The notes under the pieces: generated by a model
What the model was told of the DNA's origin: nothing
Database searches by the model: none
What the model saw: only the letters and a program-made list of their open reading frames with translations
Shown here: piece after piece, positions 7,337-16,513 of the stretch
Position numbering within the stretch: position 1 is the stretch's first letter
Layout: each line of letters starts with the position of its first letter
Assembly (NCBI RefSeq): GCF_013294115.1
Contig: NZ_JABSNP010000002.1
Location: forward strand, 1 to 64,000
DNA length: 64,000 bases
Reading direction: 5' to 3'
Source of the DNA: Hymenobacter caeli
GTDB lineage: Bacteria > Bacteroidota > Bacteroidia > Cytophagales > Hymenobacteraceae
Translations under genes and position numbers: made by a program

Positions 7337-8650
7337 ATGAAAATCTGGGAAAAAGGCTTTTCGGTCAACGAGAAAATTGAAAAATTCACCGTGGGCCGCG
7401 ACAGGGAATTAGACATGTACCTGGCGTATTACGACGTGCTGGCCTCCCGGGCCCACGCCGATATGCTGGCCGGGGCCGGGCTGATTACCGCCGCCGAGCA
7501 GCAGCAGCTGGCCCAGGGGCTAGATGAGCTGCGGCAGCAGATTGAGGCCGGCACGTTCGTGATTGAAGCCGAATTTGAGGACGTACACTCCAAAATTGAG
7601 TCGTACTTAACAGAGAAGTTTGGCGATGCGGGCAAGAAAATCCACACCGCCCGCTCGCGCAACGACCAGGTGCTGACGGCTATCCAGCTATTCATCAAAG
7701 ATTATACGGAGCAGGCCGCCACCAAGCTGGTGGCCCTGGCCGAAGTGCTGCTGCAAAAAGCCGCCGTGCACCGCGAGGATTTGCTGCCCGGCTACACGCA
7801 CTTCCAGGCGGCCATGCCGAGCAGCTTTGGGCTGTGGTTTGGGGCCTACGCCGAGCACTTGCTGCTCGACGTGGCCCTGTTTGAGGCGGCCCACACCGTG
7901 GCCGACCAGAACCCGCTGGGCTCGGGCGCGGGCTTCGGCAGCAGCTTCCCCATCAGCCGCGAGCAGACCACGGCGGCGCTGGGTTTCAGTGGCGTGGCCG
8001 TGAGCGCCGTGGGGGCCCAGATGCTGCGCGGCAAAACCGAGCGCACCGTGGCCTTTGCCATCGCCGGGGCCGCCGCCACGCTGGCCAAAATGGCCTATGA
8101 TTTGGTGCTCTACAACGGTCAGGACATGGGGTTTGTGCAGCTGCCCAAGGAGTTCACGACGGGCTCCAGCATCATGCCGCACAAGAAAAACCCCGACGTG
8201 TTCGAGCTGGTGCGGGCCCACGCCAACCGCCTCCAGGCCCTGCCCACCGACCTGATTCTGGCCACCAGCAACCTGCCCAGCGGCTACCACCGCGACTTTC
8301 AGATTCTCAAGGAAATCCTGTTCGGGCCCCTGCGCCAGTTCCTCGATTTGCTGGACATGCTGCTCTTCGCCGTGCCCGAAATTCAGGTGGTGCCCGGCAC
8401 CATCGACCAGCCGAAATACGACCCGATTTTCTCGGTGGAAAACATCAACCAGCTCATCCAAAGCGGCGTGCCGTTCCGCGAGGCCTACCGCCAGGTGGGC
8501 CAGTCGGTGGAGGACGGCAGCTACCAGGCCCACCGGGAGTTCCGCACCACGCACCTGGGGAGCGTGCACAACCCCGGGCTGGCCGAAATCGAAGCTAAAA
8601 TCCAACAGCTGAAAGTGCACAGCCGGGTGCTGGGCGGGGCCCCGGCCTAA
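7337..8650 (+). CDS. argH: argininosuccinate lyase
   Basis: 437 residues, fumarase/aspartase superfamily. The signature GSSIMPHKKNPD is at about 275-287, with the preceding TARSRNDQ segment around residue 100. It cleaves argininosuccinate to arginine and fumarate, the last step. It starts 19 bases after argE and is last in the plus-strand arm, followed by a hairpin-forming repeat. Confidence 0.96.
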   Translation: MKIWEKGFSVNEKIEKFTVGRDRELDMYLAYYDVLASRAHADMLAGAGLITAAEQQQLAQGLDELRQQIEAGTFVIEAEFEDVHSKIESYLTEKFGDAGKKIHTARSRNDQVLTAIQLFIKDYTEQAATKLVALAEVLLQKAAVHREDLLPGYTHFQAAMPSSFGLWFGAYAEHLLLDVALFEAAHTVADQNPLGSGAGFGSSFPISREQTTAALGFSGVAVSAVGAQMLRGKTERTVAFAIAGAAATLAKMAYDLVLYNGQDMGFVQLPKEFTTGSSIMPHKKNPDVFELVRAHANRLQALPTDLILATSNLPSGYHRDFQILKEILFGPLRQFLDLLDMLLFAVPEIQVVPGTIDQPKYDPIFSVENINQLIQSGVPFREAYRQVGQSVEDGSYQAHREFRTTHLGSVHNPGLAEIEAKIQQLKVHSRVLGGAPA

Positions 8651-8685
8651 AGCGGTTTCGGGGTTGTTGTTCATTTTTGAAAATA

Positions 8686-8763
8686 GTTAAAAGTTGAGAG
8701 TTAAAACGCGGTTTTACAGAATTTTAACTTTTAACTCTCAACTTTTAACTCTCAACTTTTAAC
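8686..8763. repeat. 'ttttaactctcaac' repeat with alternative hairpins
   Basis: A 21-base arm (8686-8706, gttaaaagttgagagttaaa plus one a) is perfectly complementary to either of two overlapping right arms, 8729-8749 and 8743-8763. The right side is about 2.3 copies of the 14-mer ttttaactctcaac. It lies directly after argH and could act as its 3' stabiliser or terminator, though no clear U-run follows. Confidence 0.75.
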
Positions 8764-8816
8764 TAGGTACACGGACTCGAAAACTGCTCTAGGGCCCCTG
8801 CCTAAGGCCCGGGGCC

Positions 8817-9422
8817 CTAGCGGTCCAGCAGGGCCTGGTAGGCGGCGGGCGTGTCCACATCAAACGCGGCATCCGGCAGGGGCACCAGGGCCAGCGCGGG
8901 GCCGTAGCGGGCCAGCAGGGGCTTGGCGCCCTGCTCGGGGCGAATGTTGTGTAAATCGGCTAACGCGCTGGCGGTGAACAGGGCCGGGATGCCGAACGCA
9001 TCGGCGTAGGCGGCGGCCACGGCTGGGGCCCCGGTGGCTTGCTGGTGCCGGGCCAGCTCCGCCAGCTGCCCGGCGGTGATCAGCGGCTGGTCGGAACTCA
9101 TGACGAGCACGGCGGTGGCCGCGGGGCCCAGCGCGGCCAGGCCCGCCCGGATGGAGGCCCCCATGCCGGCGGCCCAGTCGGGGTTGTGCACGGCCTGGCA
9201 GGGCAGGCCGGCCACGGCGTGGCGCAGCTCGGCATCCAGGGCCCCCGTGACGACGACCACGGGGGCGTAGCCGGCGGCCAGGGCCGTGCGCACGGCCCGG
9301 TGCAGCAGGGTTTCGCCTTGGTAAACAAGTAGTTGCTTGGGCTGGCCCAGGCGGCTGGAATTGCCGGCGGCCAAAACCAGGGCGGCGGCTGATGGGATAA
9401 GCGGCGGCGTTAGCGGAGGCAT
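8817..9422 (-). CDS. mocA: MocA-like molybdenum cofactor nucleotidyltransferase
   Basis: 201 residues from ATG 9422 (MPPLTPPLIPSAAALVLAAG). The longer upstream reading runs through the terminator hairpin and is rejected. The nucleotide-binding signature ALVLAAGNSSRLGQPKQLL is near the N-terminus, with SSDQPLIT in the middle. The family transfers CMP or GMP to molybdopterin. With XdhC (11115-12260) and the three-subunit hydroxylase (17023-20928) nearby, cytidylyl transfer to make MCD cofactor is the likely role. CTP versus GTP use cannot be read by eye. Confidence 0.82.
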   Translation of the reverse strand: MPPLTPPLIPSAAALVLAAGNSSRLGQPKQLLVYQGETLLHRAVRTALAAGYAPVVVVTGALDAELRHAVAGLPCQAVHNPDWAAGMGASIRAGLAALGPAATAVLVMSSDQPLITAGQLAELARHQQATGAPAVAAAYADAFGIPALFTASALADLHNIRPEQGAKPLLARYGPALALVPLPDAAFDVDTPAAYQALLDR

Positions 9423-9440
9423 AGCGTGAGGAATTGACAC

Positions 9441-9506
9441 AAAAAAAGCCGGTGGCTGAGTGGTTGCGCATTGCCTGGCAATGCGCAACCACTCAGCCAC
9501 CGGCCC
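9441..9506 (-). terminator. 27-bp perfect-stem terminator
   Basis: Arms 9448-9474 and 9478-9504 are perfectly complementary, with a 3-base loop. Read on the minus strand, the stem is followed by seven T residues (9447-9441). It ends the Old Yellow Enzyme transcript just before mocA. Confidence 0.92.
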
Positions 9507-9524
9507 AAAATCAGCCGCAGCCGG

Positions 9525-10622
9525 TTAGGCGTTCAGCTTGGGGTAATCGGTGTAGCCTTTCGCGCCGGGTACGTAGTACGTGTCCTTGTCGCTGGGGGCG
9601 AGGGGGGCGTTTTGGGCGAAGCGCTCCACCAAATCGGGGTTGGAGATGAAGAGCGTGCCGAAGGCCACGAGGTCGGCATCGCCGTCGGCAATGACCTGGT
9701 TACCTTTTTCCTGCGTCATGCCGGCGTTGATGATGAGCGTGCCCTGGTACATGGGGCGGTAGTGCTTGGCGATGTGCGGCTCGGCAAACGGAACCTTGCT
9801 CACGTCCGTGAACGGCTCGCAGAGGTGCAGGTAGGCCAGGTTGTAGTCGTTGAGGCGCTTCACGATGTAGTCGAACGTGGGAATGGTTTGTTCGTCCATC
9901 TTCGTGCCGAAGGGGCCCTCGAGCGAGGGGTTGAGGCGCACGCCCACTTTGCCCAGGTCCACGCCCGCCGCTTTGATGGCGTCGAGCACGTCGAACAAAA
10001 TCCGGGCGTGGTTTTCAATCGAGCCGCCGTACGCGTCGGTGCGGTGGTTGCTGGTGCCGTTGAAAAACTGCTGGAACAGGTAGCCGTTGGCGGCGTGCAC
10101 CTCCATGCCGTCGAAGCCGGCGGCCAGCGCGTTTTTGGCGGCGGTGGCGAAGTCGGCCACGGTGTACTTAATCTCTTCTAGGGTCATGGCCCGGGGCGTC
10201 ACCGTGTCTTTAAAGCCGGTGGGCGTGTACACTTTCTCGTGGGGGTTGAGGGCCGAGGGGGCCAGGGGCAGGGCCCCATCGAGCAGGTCGGGGTGCGACA
10301 TGCGGCCCACGTGCCACAGCTGCACGAACATTTTGCCGCCCAGCTGGTGCTGGGCGCTGGTAATTTTCTGCCAGCCCGCCACCTGCTCGGGGGTGTAGAT
10401 GCCGGGCACGTTGATGTAGCCGGCCGCCTCGCGGTTCACATAAGTGCCCTCCGTGACGATGAGGCCCGCCGAGGCGCGCTGGTCGTAGTAGGTCACCATC
10501 AGGTCGTTGGGGACGGCCCCGGGGTTGTCGGCGCGGCTGCGCGTCATGGGGGCCATGACGACGCGGTTTCTCAAATTGAGTTTATCGGAGTGGAAAGGGG
10601 TCAGAAGCGGTTGCTCAGCCAT
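9525..10622 (-). CDS. Old Yellow Enzyme family alkene reductase
   Basis: 365 residues from ATG 10622 (MAEQPLLTPFHSDKLNLRNR). A further-upstream start would add 76 implausible residues. FMN-binding TIM-barrel features include RVVMAPMTRSRAD near the N-terminus, the HAANGYLFQQFF region around 170-182 and TDAYGGSIENHARI just after. It is close to NemA/YqjM-type NADPH-dependent enoate and nitroester reductases. It probably detoxifies electrophiles. It stands alone between the long terminator and an apparently gene-free stretch. Confidence 0.92.
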   Translation of the reverse strand: MAEQPLLTPFHSDKLNLRNRVVMAPMTRSRADNPGAVPNDLMVTYYDQRASAGLIVTEGTYVNREAAGYINVPGIYTPEQVAGWQKITSAQHQLGGKMFVQLWHVGRMSHPDLLDGALPLAPSALNPHEKVYTPTGFKDTVTPRAMTLEEIKYTVADFATAAKNALAAGFDGMEVHAANGYLFQQFFNGTSNHRTDAYGGSIENHARILFDVLDAIKAAGVDLGKVGVRLNPSLEGPFGTKMDEQTIPTFDYIVKRLNDYNLAYLHLCEPFTDVSKVPFAEPHIAKHYRPMYQGTLIINAGMTQEKGNQVIADGDADLVAFGTLFISNPDLVERFAQNAPLAPSDKDTYYVPGAKGYTDYPKLNA

Positions 10623-11114
10623 TGTCGGTTCGATGCGGGGGGTGAATGATTGCGGGAAAAGCTTCCGGTCGGAAGCGCCCCATAAGTACCCGTAGGCCCG
10701 TTTTGTTTGGGCCCCGGGCCAATAATTGCGGCGCAATCTGGTTGCCTGCAAGCACATTAGCCTGCCTTTCTGAGCGGCTGTCGGTAAGCCTTTCGTCTGG
10801 TAATCAGCTGTATTGTAATTGGTTCGGTTACAAACCGCCTGAGGCCCCATTCCCGCGCCGTGCGCGGCTAAAAATTACCCGCCGCTGCTTTCGCATTGCT
10901 TCGGCACTGGCCGGTTTAGCCGGCGCGCCACTGCTTGGCTGGGCCGCCGCCACTTCCCGTGCCAACACAAGCACAGCTTTTGACACTCGCCGGGCGGGCA
11001 TCTAAAGTAAGCGCCGTTGCTCCTGGCCGCCCGACGCGTTTTTTCGGAAGATTTATGAATCTAGCGCAGGTGCGCGATGGGTGCGCCTGTGCTCATTGTT
11101 GCCCGTAACAATGA
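10623..11114. other. intergenic region between OYE and xdhC
   Basis: About 490 bases without a confident gene. A plus-strand frame at 10646-11005 ends in a segment (KITRRCFRIASALAGLAGA) that looks like a twin-arginine leader but stops soon after; see findings. A small perfect inverted repeat, tcattgtt-gcccgt-aacaatga, is at about 11093-11114. Nothing else was recognised. Confidence 0.5.
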
Positions 11115-12260
11115 TTAAGCAATGGCTGCGCCTGCGTCAACGGCCGCCGGAACGTGCACCGTGCCGGCCCGCTCGCGCAGGGGCCGGCCCTGCCGCCCGC
11201 TGCGCTGCGCCTGAATCTCGGCCACGATGGCCAGGGCAATTTCCTCCGGCGTTTCGCTGCCCAGGTCGAGGCCGATGGGGCTGTGCAGGCGTTCGCGCAG
11301 CAACTGCGTCCGTTCGGCCTCGCTCAGGTCCAGCTCGTCCAGCAGCCGGGCGGCTTTCAGGCGGGGCCCCAGCAGGCCAATGTAGGGCGCGGGCGCGGGC
11401 AGCAGGGTTTGCAGCGCGGCCAGGTCGTAGGCGTAGTTGTGGCTGAGCAGCACGTGGTAGGCGCCCGGGTCGGGCACTTGCGTTTCCAGCGCGGCCACGG
11501 GCACAACGTGCACGGCGGCGGCCTCGGGGAAGCGGGCGGCGGTGGCCAGGTGGGGGCGGCCGTCCACCACCGTGATGTGCCAGCCCAGCGAGCCGGCCAG
11601 GCGCACCAGCGGCTGGGCGTCGTTGCCGGCGCCGTACACCACCAGGCGCAGCGGTGGCTCCAGCACCTCCAGCAGGGCCCGCACGGGGCCCCCGGCGGTT
11701 TCCACGTCCAGCACCTGCGACTTGCCCCGGGCCAGCGTGGCGCGGGCGGCCTCGGCCAGTGGGGCGGCCAGCAGCGGCGTGCCGCGCAGGGCCCCGGCGG
11801 CCGACAGCAGCACGCGCTGCCCCACGGCCGCTTTCAGGCCGGTGGCGTCGGTTGCGAACACGGTGGCCAGCACGGCCGGCGCGGGGTGCTGGGCAAAGCC
11901 GCGCAGCAGCTCCAGCGGGTTGTGGTCGTCGGTGAAATTCAGCGGCTCCAGCAGAATGCGCACCACGCCCTGGCAGCCGGGGCCCAGGCCGTGGCGCGGG
12001 TCGTCTTCGTCGCGGGTGTCGTAGGTGACGAGGGCCGGCTCGCCCTGGAAAATGGCCCGCCGGGCCCGTTGCCGGGCATCGCCCTCCAGGCAGCCGCCGC
12101 TGATGGCCCCGGTCAGCTCGCCGTCTTCCGTTACGAGCATCCGGGCCCCCGGGCGGCGGTAGGCCGAGCCCAGCACCTCCACTACCGTGGCCAGCGCGCA
12201 GGGGCGGCTAGCGGTGCGGTGCTGGTCGTAGGCCAGGAACAGTCGTTGTAATTCAGTCAT
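11115..12260 (-). CDS. XdhC/CoxI family molybdenum hydroxylase maturation factor
   Basis: 381 residues. The N-terminal XdhC-CoxI domain has ALATVVEVLGSAYRRPGARM (23-42) and the ISGGCLEGDA motif (53-62). A C-terminal Rossmann domain starts at VVYGAGNDAQPL (about 208-219). Such proteins bind molybdenum cofactor, promote its sulfuration and insert it into xanthine dehydrogenase-type enzymes. The probable client is the three-subunit enzyme at 17023-20928. It is separated from that operon by purKE and an AT-richer island, so expression is not operonic. Confidence 0.9.
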   Translation of the reverse strand: MTELQRLFLAYDQHRTASRPCALATVVEVLGSAYRRPGARMLVTEDGELTGAISGGCLEGDARQRARRAIFQGEPALVTYDTRDEDDPRHGLGPGCQGVVRILLEPLNFTDDHNPLELLRGFAQHPAPAVLATVFATDATGLKAAVGQRVLLSAAGALRGTPLLAAPLAEAARATLARGKSQVLDVETAGGPVRALLEVLEPPLRLVVYGAGNDAQPLVRLAGSLGWHITVVDGRPHLATAARFPEAAAVHVVPVAALETQVPDPGAYHVLLSHNYAYDLAALQTLLPAPAPYIGLLGPRLKAARLLDELDLSEAERTQLLRERLHSPIGLDLGSETPEEIALAIVAEIQAQRSGRQGRPLRERAGTVHVPAAVDAGAAIA

Positions 12261-12370
12261 TATCGAAAAGGGGTGCGCGTTGGCAGTACGCCCGGCGGCG
12301 GAGCGGAGTTGTGAGAACTACCTACCGGGAGGCATGGTTCTGGGCCGGGGCCCGGTACCCCCACGGCGCG

Positions 12371-12377
12371 TACTTTG
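12371..12377 (+). promoter_or_regulatory. -7-like box before the NmrA-type gene
   Basis: The sequence tactttg followed by ccc resembles the TAnnTTTG box but has one base less between TA and TTTG. It lies 73 bases before the preferred ATG at 12444, with another ATG at 12384. Confidence 0.4.
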
Positions 12378-12443
12378 CCCGTTATGAGCGCTGCCATCCC
12401 CGTTTATCAATTAGGTGCTTTCACTGAGCCCGCTGAAAAGCCC

Positions 12444-13322
12444 ATGAAAATTATCCTCACCGGTTCCCTCGGGAACATCGGCCAGCCCCTGGCCACCGCG
12501 CTGGTGCAGCAGGGCCACGCCGTCACGGTCATCAGCAGCCAGCCGGCCCGGCAAGCCGCCATTGAAGCGCTGGGGGCCCTCGCCGCCATCGGCTCGGTCG
12601 AAGATGCGGACTTCCTGGCCGCCACCTTCGCCGGGGCCGAGGCGCTGTACCTCATGGTGCCGCCCAACTTTGCCGTGGCCGACTCGCGGGCGTACCACCG
12701 CCGCGTGGGTGGCAGCTACGTCCGGGCCATTGGGCAGGCGGGCGTGCGGCGGGTGGTGCAGCTCAGCAGCTGGGGGGCTCACCTGGCGGCGGGCACGGGC
12801 GGCATCCTCGGCTCGCACGATGTGGAGGAAATCTTGGCCGCGGTGCCGGGCCTGGCGCTCACGCACTTGCGCCCTACTTCGTTCTACACCAACATGTTCA
12901 GCTTTATCGGGATGATAAAAGCGGTGGGCACTGTAGGTGTTAATTACCCGGGCAGTACCCGCGTGGCCTTCGTGCACCCGCTCGACATTGCCGCCGCCGC
13001 CGCCGCAGAGCTGACCACGCCCGCCGCCCCCGGCCGCCACGTGCGCTACGTGGCCAGCGACGAGCGCACCGCCGACGAAGTAGCCCAGGTGCTGGGCGCC
13101 GCCATCGGCCAGCCCAACCTGCCCTGGGTGGCCCTCACCGATGCCCAAATGCAGCACAACCTAACCAGCCACGGCCTGCCCGCCGCCCGCGCCGCCGAAA
13201 TCGTGGCCATCTACGCCAGCACCCGCACCGGGGCCCTGGGCGCGGACTACGAGCAGCACAAGCCCCCCCTGGGCCAGGTGAAGCTGGAAGATTTTGCCCG
13301 GGAGTTCGCCGCGGCTTTTTGA
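12444..13322 (+). CDS. NmrA-family NAD(P)-binding reductase
   Basis: 292 residues from ATG 12444, chosen because the Rossmann motif ILTGSLGNIGQPLA begins at residue 3. In-frame ATGs at 12375 and 12384 would add 20-23 non-homologous-looking residues. It is an atypical short-chain dehydrogenase of the NmrA/azoreductase-like type (QorB-like), with the segment VVQLSSWGAHLA where SDRs carry catalytic residues. The substrate is unknown. It is a single-gene unit with its own terminator. Confidence 0.82.
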   Translation: MKIILTGSLGNIGQPLATALVQQGHAVTVISSQPARQAAIEALGALAAIGSVEDADFLAATFAGAEALYLMVPPNFAVADSRAYHRRVGGSYVRAIGQAGVRRVVQLSSWGAHLAAGTGGILGSHDVEEILAAVPGLALTHLRPTSFYTNMFSFIGMIKAVGTVGVNYPGSTRVAFVHPLDIAAAAAAELTTPAAPGRHVRYVASDERTADEVAQVLGAAIGQPNLPWVALTDAQMQHNLTSHGLPAARAAEIVAIYASTRTGALGADYEQHKPPLGQVKLEDFAREFAAAF

Positions 13323-13348
13323 AATACCAAGTAGCGGGTTAGTAAGCC

Positions 13349-13385
13349 AAAAACGCCCCGTACCTACCAGGTACGGGGCGTTTTT
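13349..13385. terminator. bidirectional terminator
   Basis: The hairpin acgccccgtacct-acc-aggtacggggcgt is flanked by A-run and T-run (13349-13385). It serves the NmrA-type gene on the plus strand and could serve purK on the minus strand. Confidence 0.92.
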
Positions 13386-13542
13386 GTGGGCGCTAGGTGC
13401 GCTGGCGTAACGCAACTACTTTAGCCGCTTAGGCTTGCTAATCGGTGCCAAGTTGGAAGGGCGTCCTGAGGTGGCCGGGTAAATGTGGACAGAAGAGGAC
13501 CGTTGGCGTCGGGCCATCTTGTTCAAAACCAGGAAATAGCAC

Positions 13543-14793
13543 CTAGATGGCGTCCAGCCCCGGCAAGCTGAGCAACTCCGCGGCGCGACGCGCCACGGTT
13601 TTGATACCGGCGATATCCGGGCCGGTGACGGTCAGGTGGCCCATCTTGCGGCCGGCGCGCGCGTCCAGCTTGCCGTATAGGTGCAGGTGCGTGCCCGGCA
13701 GGCTCAGCACGGCGTACCAGTCCGGCTCCTGCGGTTGGCCGTCGGCGTCAAACCACACGTCGCCCAGCAGGTTGAGCATGATGGCCGGGGAGTGCTGGCG
13801 CGGCTGCGGCAAGGGCAAGCCCGCCATGGCATGCACCTGGAGGTCAAACTGCGACGCGTCGCAGGCGTCTATGGTGTAGTGGCCGCTGTTGTGCGGGCGC
13901 GGGGCCATCTCGTTGACTACCAGGCCGCCGTGCGCGCTGCCGTCGTCCACCACAAAAAACTCGACGCACAGCACCCCGACGTAGCCGAGGTGCTGCGCGA
14001 TGGCCACGGCCGCCTCGCGGGCCCTGGCGGCCAGGGCTGCGGGCATATTGCCTGCGTAGGCGTGGGTCACGGCCAAAATGCCCCCGACGTGCACGTTGCG
14101 CTGCGGGGCGAAGCTGACGACTTGCCCGTCCCAGCCGCGCGCCACCAGCACCGAGCACTCGGCGGTGAGCGGTAGCATCTTTTCCAGCACGCAGGCCACG
14201 CCGCCCAGCTCGGCCCAGGCGGCGGCGAGCTGAGCGGCGGTCTTGACGCGGACCTGGCCCTTGCCGTCGTAGCCCATGCGCGCGGTTTTCAGGATGCCGG
14301 GCAGCAAATCCGCCCGCTCAGCCAGTACGGCCTGGAGCTGGGCCGGCGTTTCGAGCACCGCATAGGGCGCGCAGGTCACCCCCGACACATCAGCGCAAGC
14401 CGCGAAGTGCGCTTTTTCCTCGATGCGGTTTTGGGCAATGCCCACCACGGCGGCGCTCGGTGCCACGGGCCGGGTCAGCGCCAGCGTTTGCAGGGCCTGG
14501 GCCGGCACGTTTTCAAACTCGGTGGTGATGGCCTGGCACAAGTGCGCTAGCTGCGCCAGCCCGGCCGGGTCGTCGTAGCCGGTCTGGATGTGGTGGTGGC
14601 TCACCAGCCCGGCCGGGCTTTGCGCGTCGGGCTCCAGCACGGCCGTGGAGTACCCCAGGCGCTGAGCGGCGTGCACAAACATCCGGCCCAGCTGGCCGCC
14701 TCCCACTACGCCCAGCGTGGCCCGCTGGCCAGCAGCGTCCACACTGCCGGGGAAAATCGGAGTCATAGCTGCAACGTGACTAGCGGCGCTCAT
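13543..14793 (-). CDS. purK: 5-(carboxyamino)imidazole ribonucleotide synthase
   Basis: 416 residues, ATP-grasp enzyme. The N-terminal [20 protein letters not shown] starts near residue 28. Mid-protein [14 protein letters not shown] and [17 protein letters not shown] are characteristic PurK segments. It carboxylates AIR with bicarbonate and ATP. The start overlaps the purE stop by 4 bases (14790-14793), so the pair is translationally coupled. Confidence 0.96.
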   Translation of the reverse strand: MSAASHVAAMTPIFPGSVDAAGQRATLGVVGGGQLGRMFVHAAQRLGYSTAVLEPDAQSPAGLVSHHHIQTGYDDPAGLAQLAHLCQAITTEFENVPAQALQTLALTRPVAPSAAVVGIAQNRIEEKAHFAACADVSGVTCAPYAVLETPAQLQAVLAERADLLPGILKTARMGYDGKGQVRVKTAAQLAAAWAELGGVACVLEKMLPLTAECSVLVARGWDGQVVSFAPQRNVHVGGILAVTHAYAGNMPAALAARAREAAVAIAQHLGYVGVLCVEFFVVDDGSAHGGLVVNEMAPRPHNSGHYTIDACDASQFDLQVHAMAGLPLPQPRQHSPAIMLNLLGDVWFDADGQPQEPDWYAVLSLPGTHLHLYGKLDARAGRKMGHLTVTGPDIAGIKTVARRAAELLSLPGLDAI

Positions 14794-15323
14794 ACGGGCA
14801 GCGTCATGTTGCGGGCGGCTTCGGTTTGGGCCGCGCGAAACGCCAGCAGCTTGGTCGCCAGGTCCGGGTCGTGCAGGGCTAGCAGGCTGATGGCGAACAG
14901 CGCGGCATTGGCCGCCCCGGCGGTGCCAATCGCAAACGTGGCCACCGGTATCCCCTTGGGCATCTGCACGATGCTGTGCAACGAGTCTACCCCCTGCAAA
15001 TGGCGGCTGGCCACCGGCACCCCCAGCACGGGCAGCGTGGTTTTGGCGGCCAGCATGCCCGGCAAGTGGGCGGCCCCCCCCGCGCCGGCAATGATGGCCT
15101 GCAAGCCGCGCGGGCCGGCTTGTTCGGCGTAGGCAAACAAGTCGTCGGGCATGCGGTGGGCCGATACCACGCGCGCTTCGTGGGCCACGCCAAAGTCTGC
15201 GAGAATCTGCACGGCATGCTGCATGGTGTCCCAGTCGCTGCTGGAGCCCATGACCACGCCAACCACTGGCTTGCCGGGGGTAGCGCTGGGGCTAGGGGCG
15301 TCGGGGGTAGGAAGGGTACTCAT
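14790..15323 (-). CDS. purE: N5-carboxyaminoimidazole ribonucleotide mutase
   Basis: 177 residues, class I PurE. Motifs: VVMGSSSDW (23-31), [10 protein letters not shown] (54-63), [14 protein letters not shown] and [15 protein letters not shown]. It converts N5-CAIR to CAIR in purine synthesis, the step after PurK. It is first in the purEK operon. Confidence 0.97.
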   Translation of the reverse strand: MSTLPTPDAPSPSATPGKPVVGVVMGSSSDWDTMQHAVQILADFGVAHEARVVSAHRMPDDLFAYAEQAGPRGLQAIIAGAGGAAHLPGMLAAKTTLPVLGVPVASRHLQGVDSLHSIVQMPKGIPVATFAIGTAGAANAALFAISLLALHDPDLATKLLAFRAAQTEAARNMTLPV

Positions 15324-15786
15324 AGGCGAGCCTTATCGTAAAAGGGCGGGGCCGCCCTGGGTGGTCGAAAAAACAGGATGTTGGACGTAAGCGCGGGCCA
15401 GCCCCCGCAGCCGGACAGCCGGCTACTGGGCTGCGCGTTGTCCCGCCAGTGAAACGGGCATTTGCTCGGAAAACGTCATCACGGCCACAAATTTACTGTG
15501 GCAGCCTAAGCGGTAGCCCAAAATTCGGGGCGAACCCTGAAAAATACAGGTTCCAGCCCGGCTAACCCTCCGCGCACCAACAGGGTTTTCGTACCTAAAA
15601 TCACGGGGGCTGCCCGTCTTTTGACCGTTTGGTCGACTTCGATGGTAGCCGTTGCCAGTGAAAAGCGAAATGCCCCGGAACTCTGCGGTTTCGGGGCGTT
15701 GTAGTTATGTGCGCAGCGCTCAGTATCTTGCTGCTACTAAATAATGGCTGTTGTCAAAGAGACAAGCCTGATTAGGAACGCGGCCC
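15324..15786. other. intergenic region upstream of purE
   Basis: 463 bases with no convincing gene. A terminator-like hairpin, gccccggaa...tttcggggc, lies at about 15672-15698. The gaaccctg...caggttc imperfect hairpin is near 15532-15553. I found no purine riboswitch. Confidence 0.5.
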
Positions 15787-15957
15787 ATGAACAACAGACT
15801 CACCAAGTACGGGAGCTTTGAGGCAATGAAGCGGGATATACCCCCAGCTACCCTGTCTGCTGCGGAAAAAGAAAGGCTTGATGCCGAAGCTAAGCAAATG
15901 GCTGAAATATTTCAGGCGCTTCGGGCGAATAAACAGCATGGCAATACTCGCAAATAA
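15787..15957 (+). CDS. 56-aa protein overlapping a nucleotidyltransferase gene
   Basis: 56 codons, beginning MNNRLTKYGSFEAMKRDIPP and ending NKQHGNTRK. The sequence is charged and strongly helical (EKERLDAEAKQMAEIFQAL), without signal or membrane segment. The stop (15955-15957) overlaps the next gene's ATG by 20 bases, as in small two-gene toxin-antitoxin or abortive-infection modules. Base composition is AT-richer than the flanks. The function is unknown; an antitoxin or adaptor role is an inference from the arrangement. Confidence 0.65.
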   Translation: MNNRLTKYGSFEAMKRDIPPATLSAAEKERLDAEAKQMAEIFQALRANKQHGNTRK

Positions 15958-16453
15958 CCAGCTGCTCGAAAGCATAGTAAAAGTTTGCCAAGTATTGAAC
16001 AACCACGGCCTTGACTATATGGTCGTTGGTGGCAGTGCGGTTGCGTACTACGGTTATTTCAGACATTCCATTACGATGGCTGGTGTGCCTGCTGATAGGC
16101 CAGACGTAGATATTTGGTACAACCCTACTTACGTAAATTATTTCAAGCTGCTAGATGCGCTCGTTGCGTTGGGACAAGACACGGCGAAGCATAGAAATGA
16201 ACAAGCCCCTGACCCTAAAAAATCGTTTTTTAGGTACGAATTCGACCTGTTTACCCTTGACTTGCTGCCGTCAATCAAATCAGCGCTAAGTTTTGGCACA
16301 GCCTTTTCCCGACGAGAAGTTATTGAAATAGGCGGCGCTGCTATTTCGTTTATTGATTTTGAGGATTTGCTTGCCGATAAGGAGGCGACTGCCCGACCTA
16401 AAGACTTTAATGACATTGAAAATCTCAGAGGGGGCCATAAAGAAGACAGTTGA
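15938..16453 (+). CDS. MNT-type nucleotidyltransferase domain protein
   Basis: 171 residues from ATG 15938 (MAILANNQLLESIVKVCQVL). The ORF extends upstream to 15878, but that part reads in another frame of the 56-aa gene. The pol-beta-type core is visible: VVGGSAVAYYG (29-39), metal-binding D-x-D D56/D58 in RPDVDIW, and a third acidic residue D108 in FTLDLLP. The C-terminal DKEATARPKDFNDIENL resembles stand-alone nucleotidyltransferases of defence and toxin-antitoxin systems. The substrate (tRNA, protein or other) is unknown. Confidence 0.75.
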   Translation: MAILANNQLLESIVKVCQVLNNHGLDYMVVGGSAVAYYGYFRHSITMAGVPADRPDVDIWYNPTYVNYFKLLDALVALGQDTAKHRNEQAPDPKKSFFRYEFDLFTLDLLPSIKSALSFGTAFSRREVIEIGGAAISFIDFEDLLADKEATARPKDFNDIENLRGGHKEDS

Positions 16454-16513
16454 AGAAGCTAGCTTCCCGAAGCTGCCTGAGAAAAAGCAACGGCTATAAT
16501 TACCTGTTAAAAA

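Noticed and set aside
13500..13542. possible transposase remnant (atgtggacagaagaggaccg)
   Set aside because: Only 18 codons before a stop and no recognisable transposase motif.
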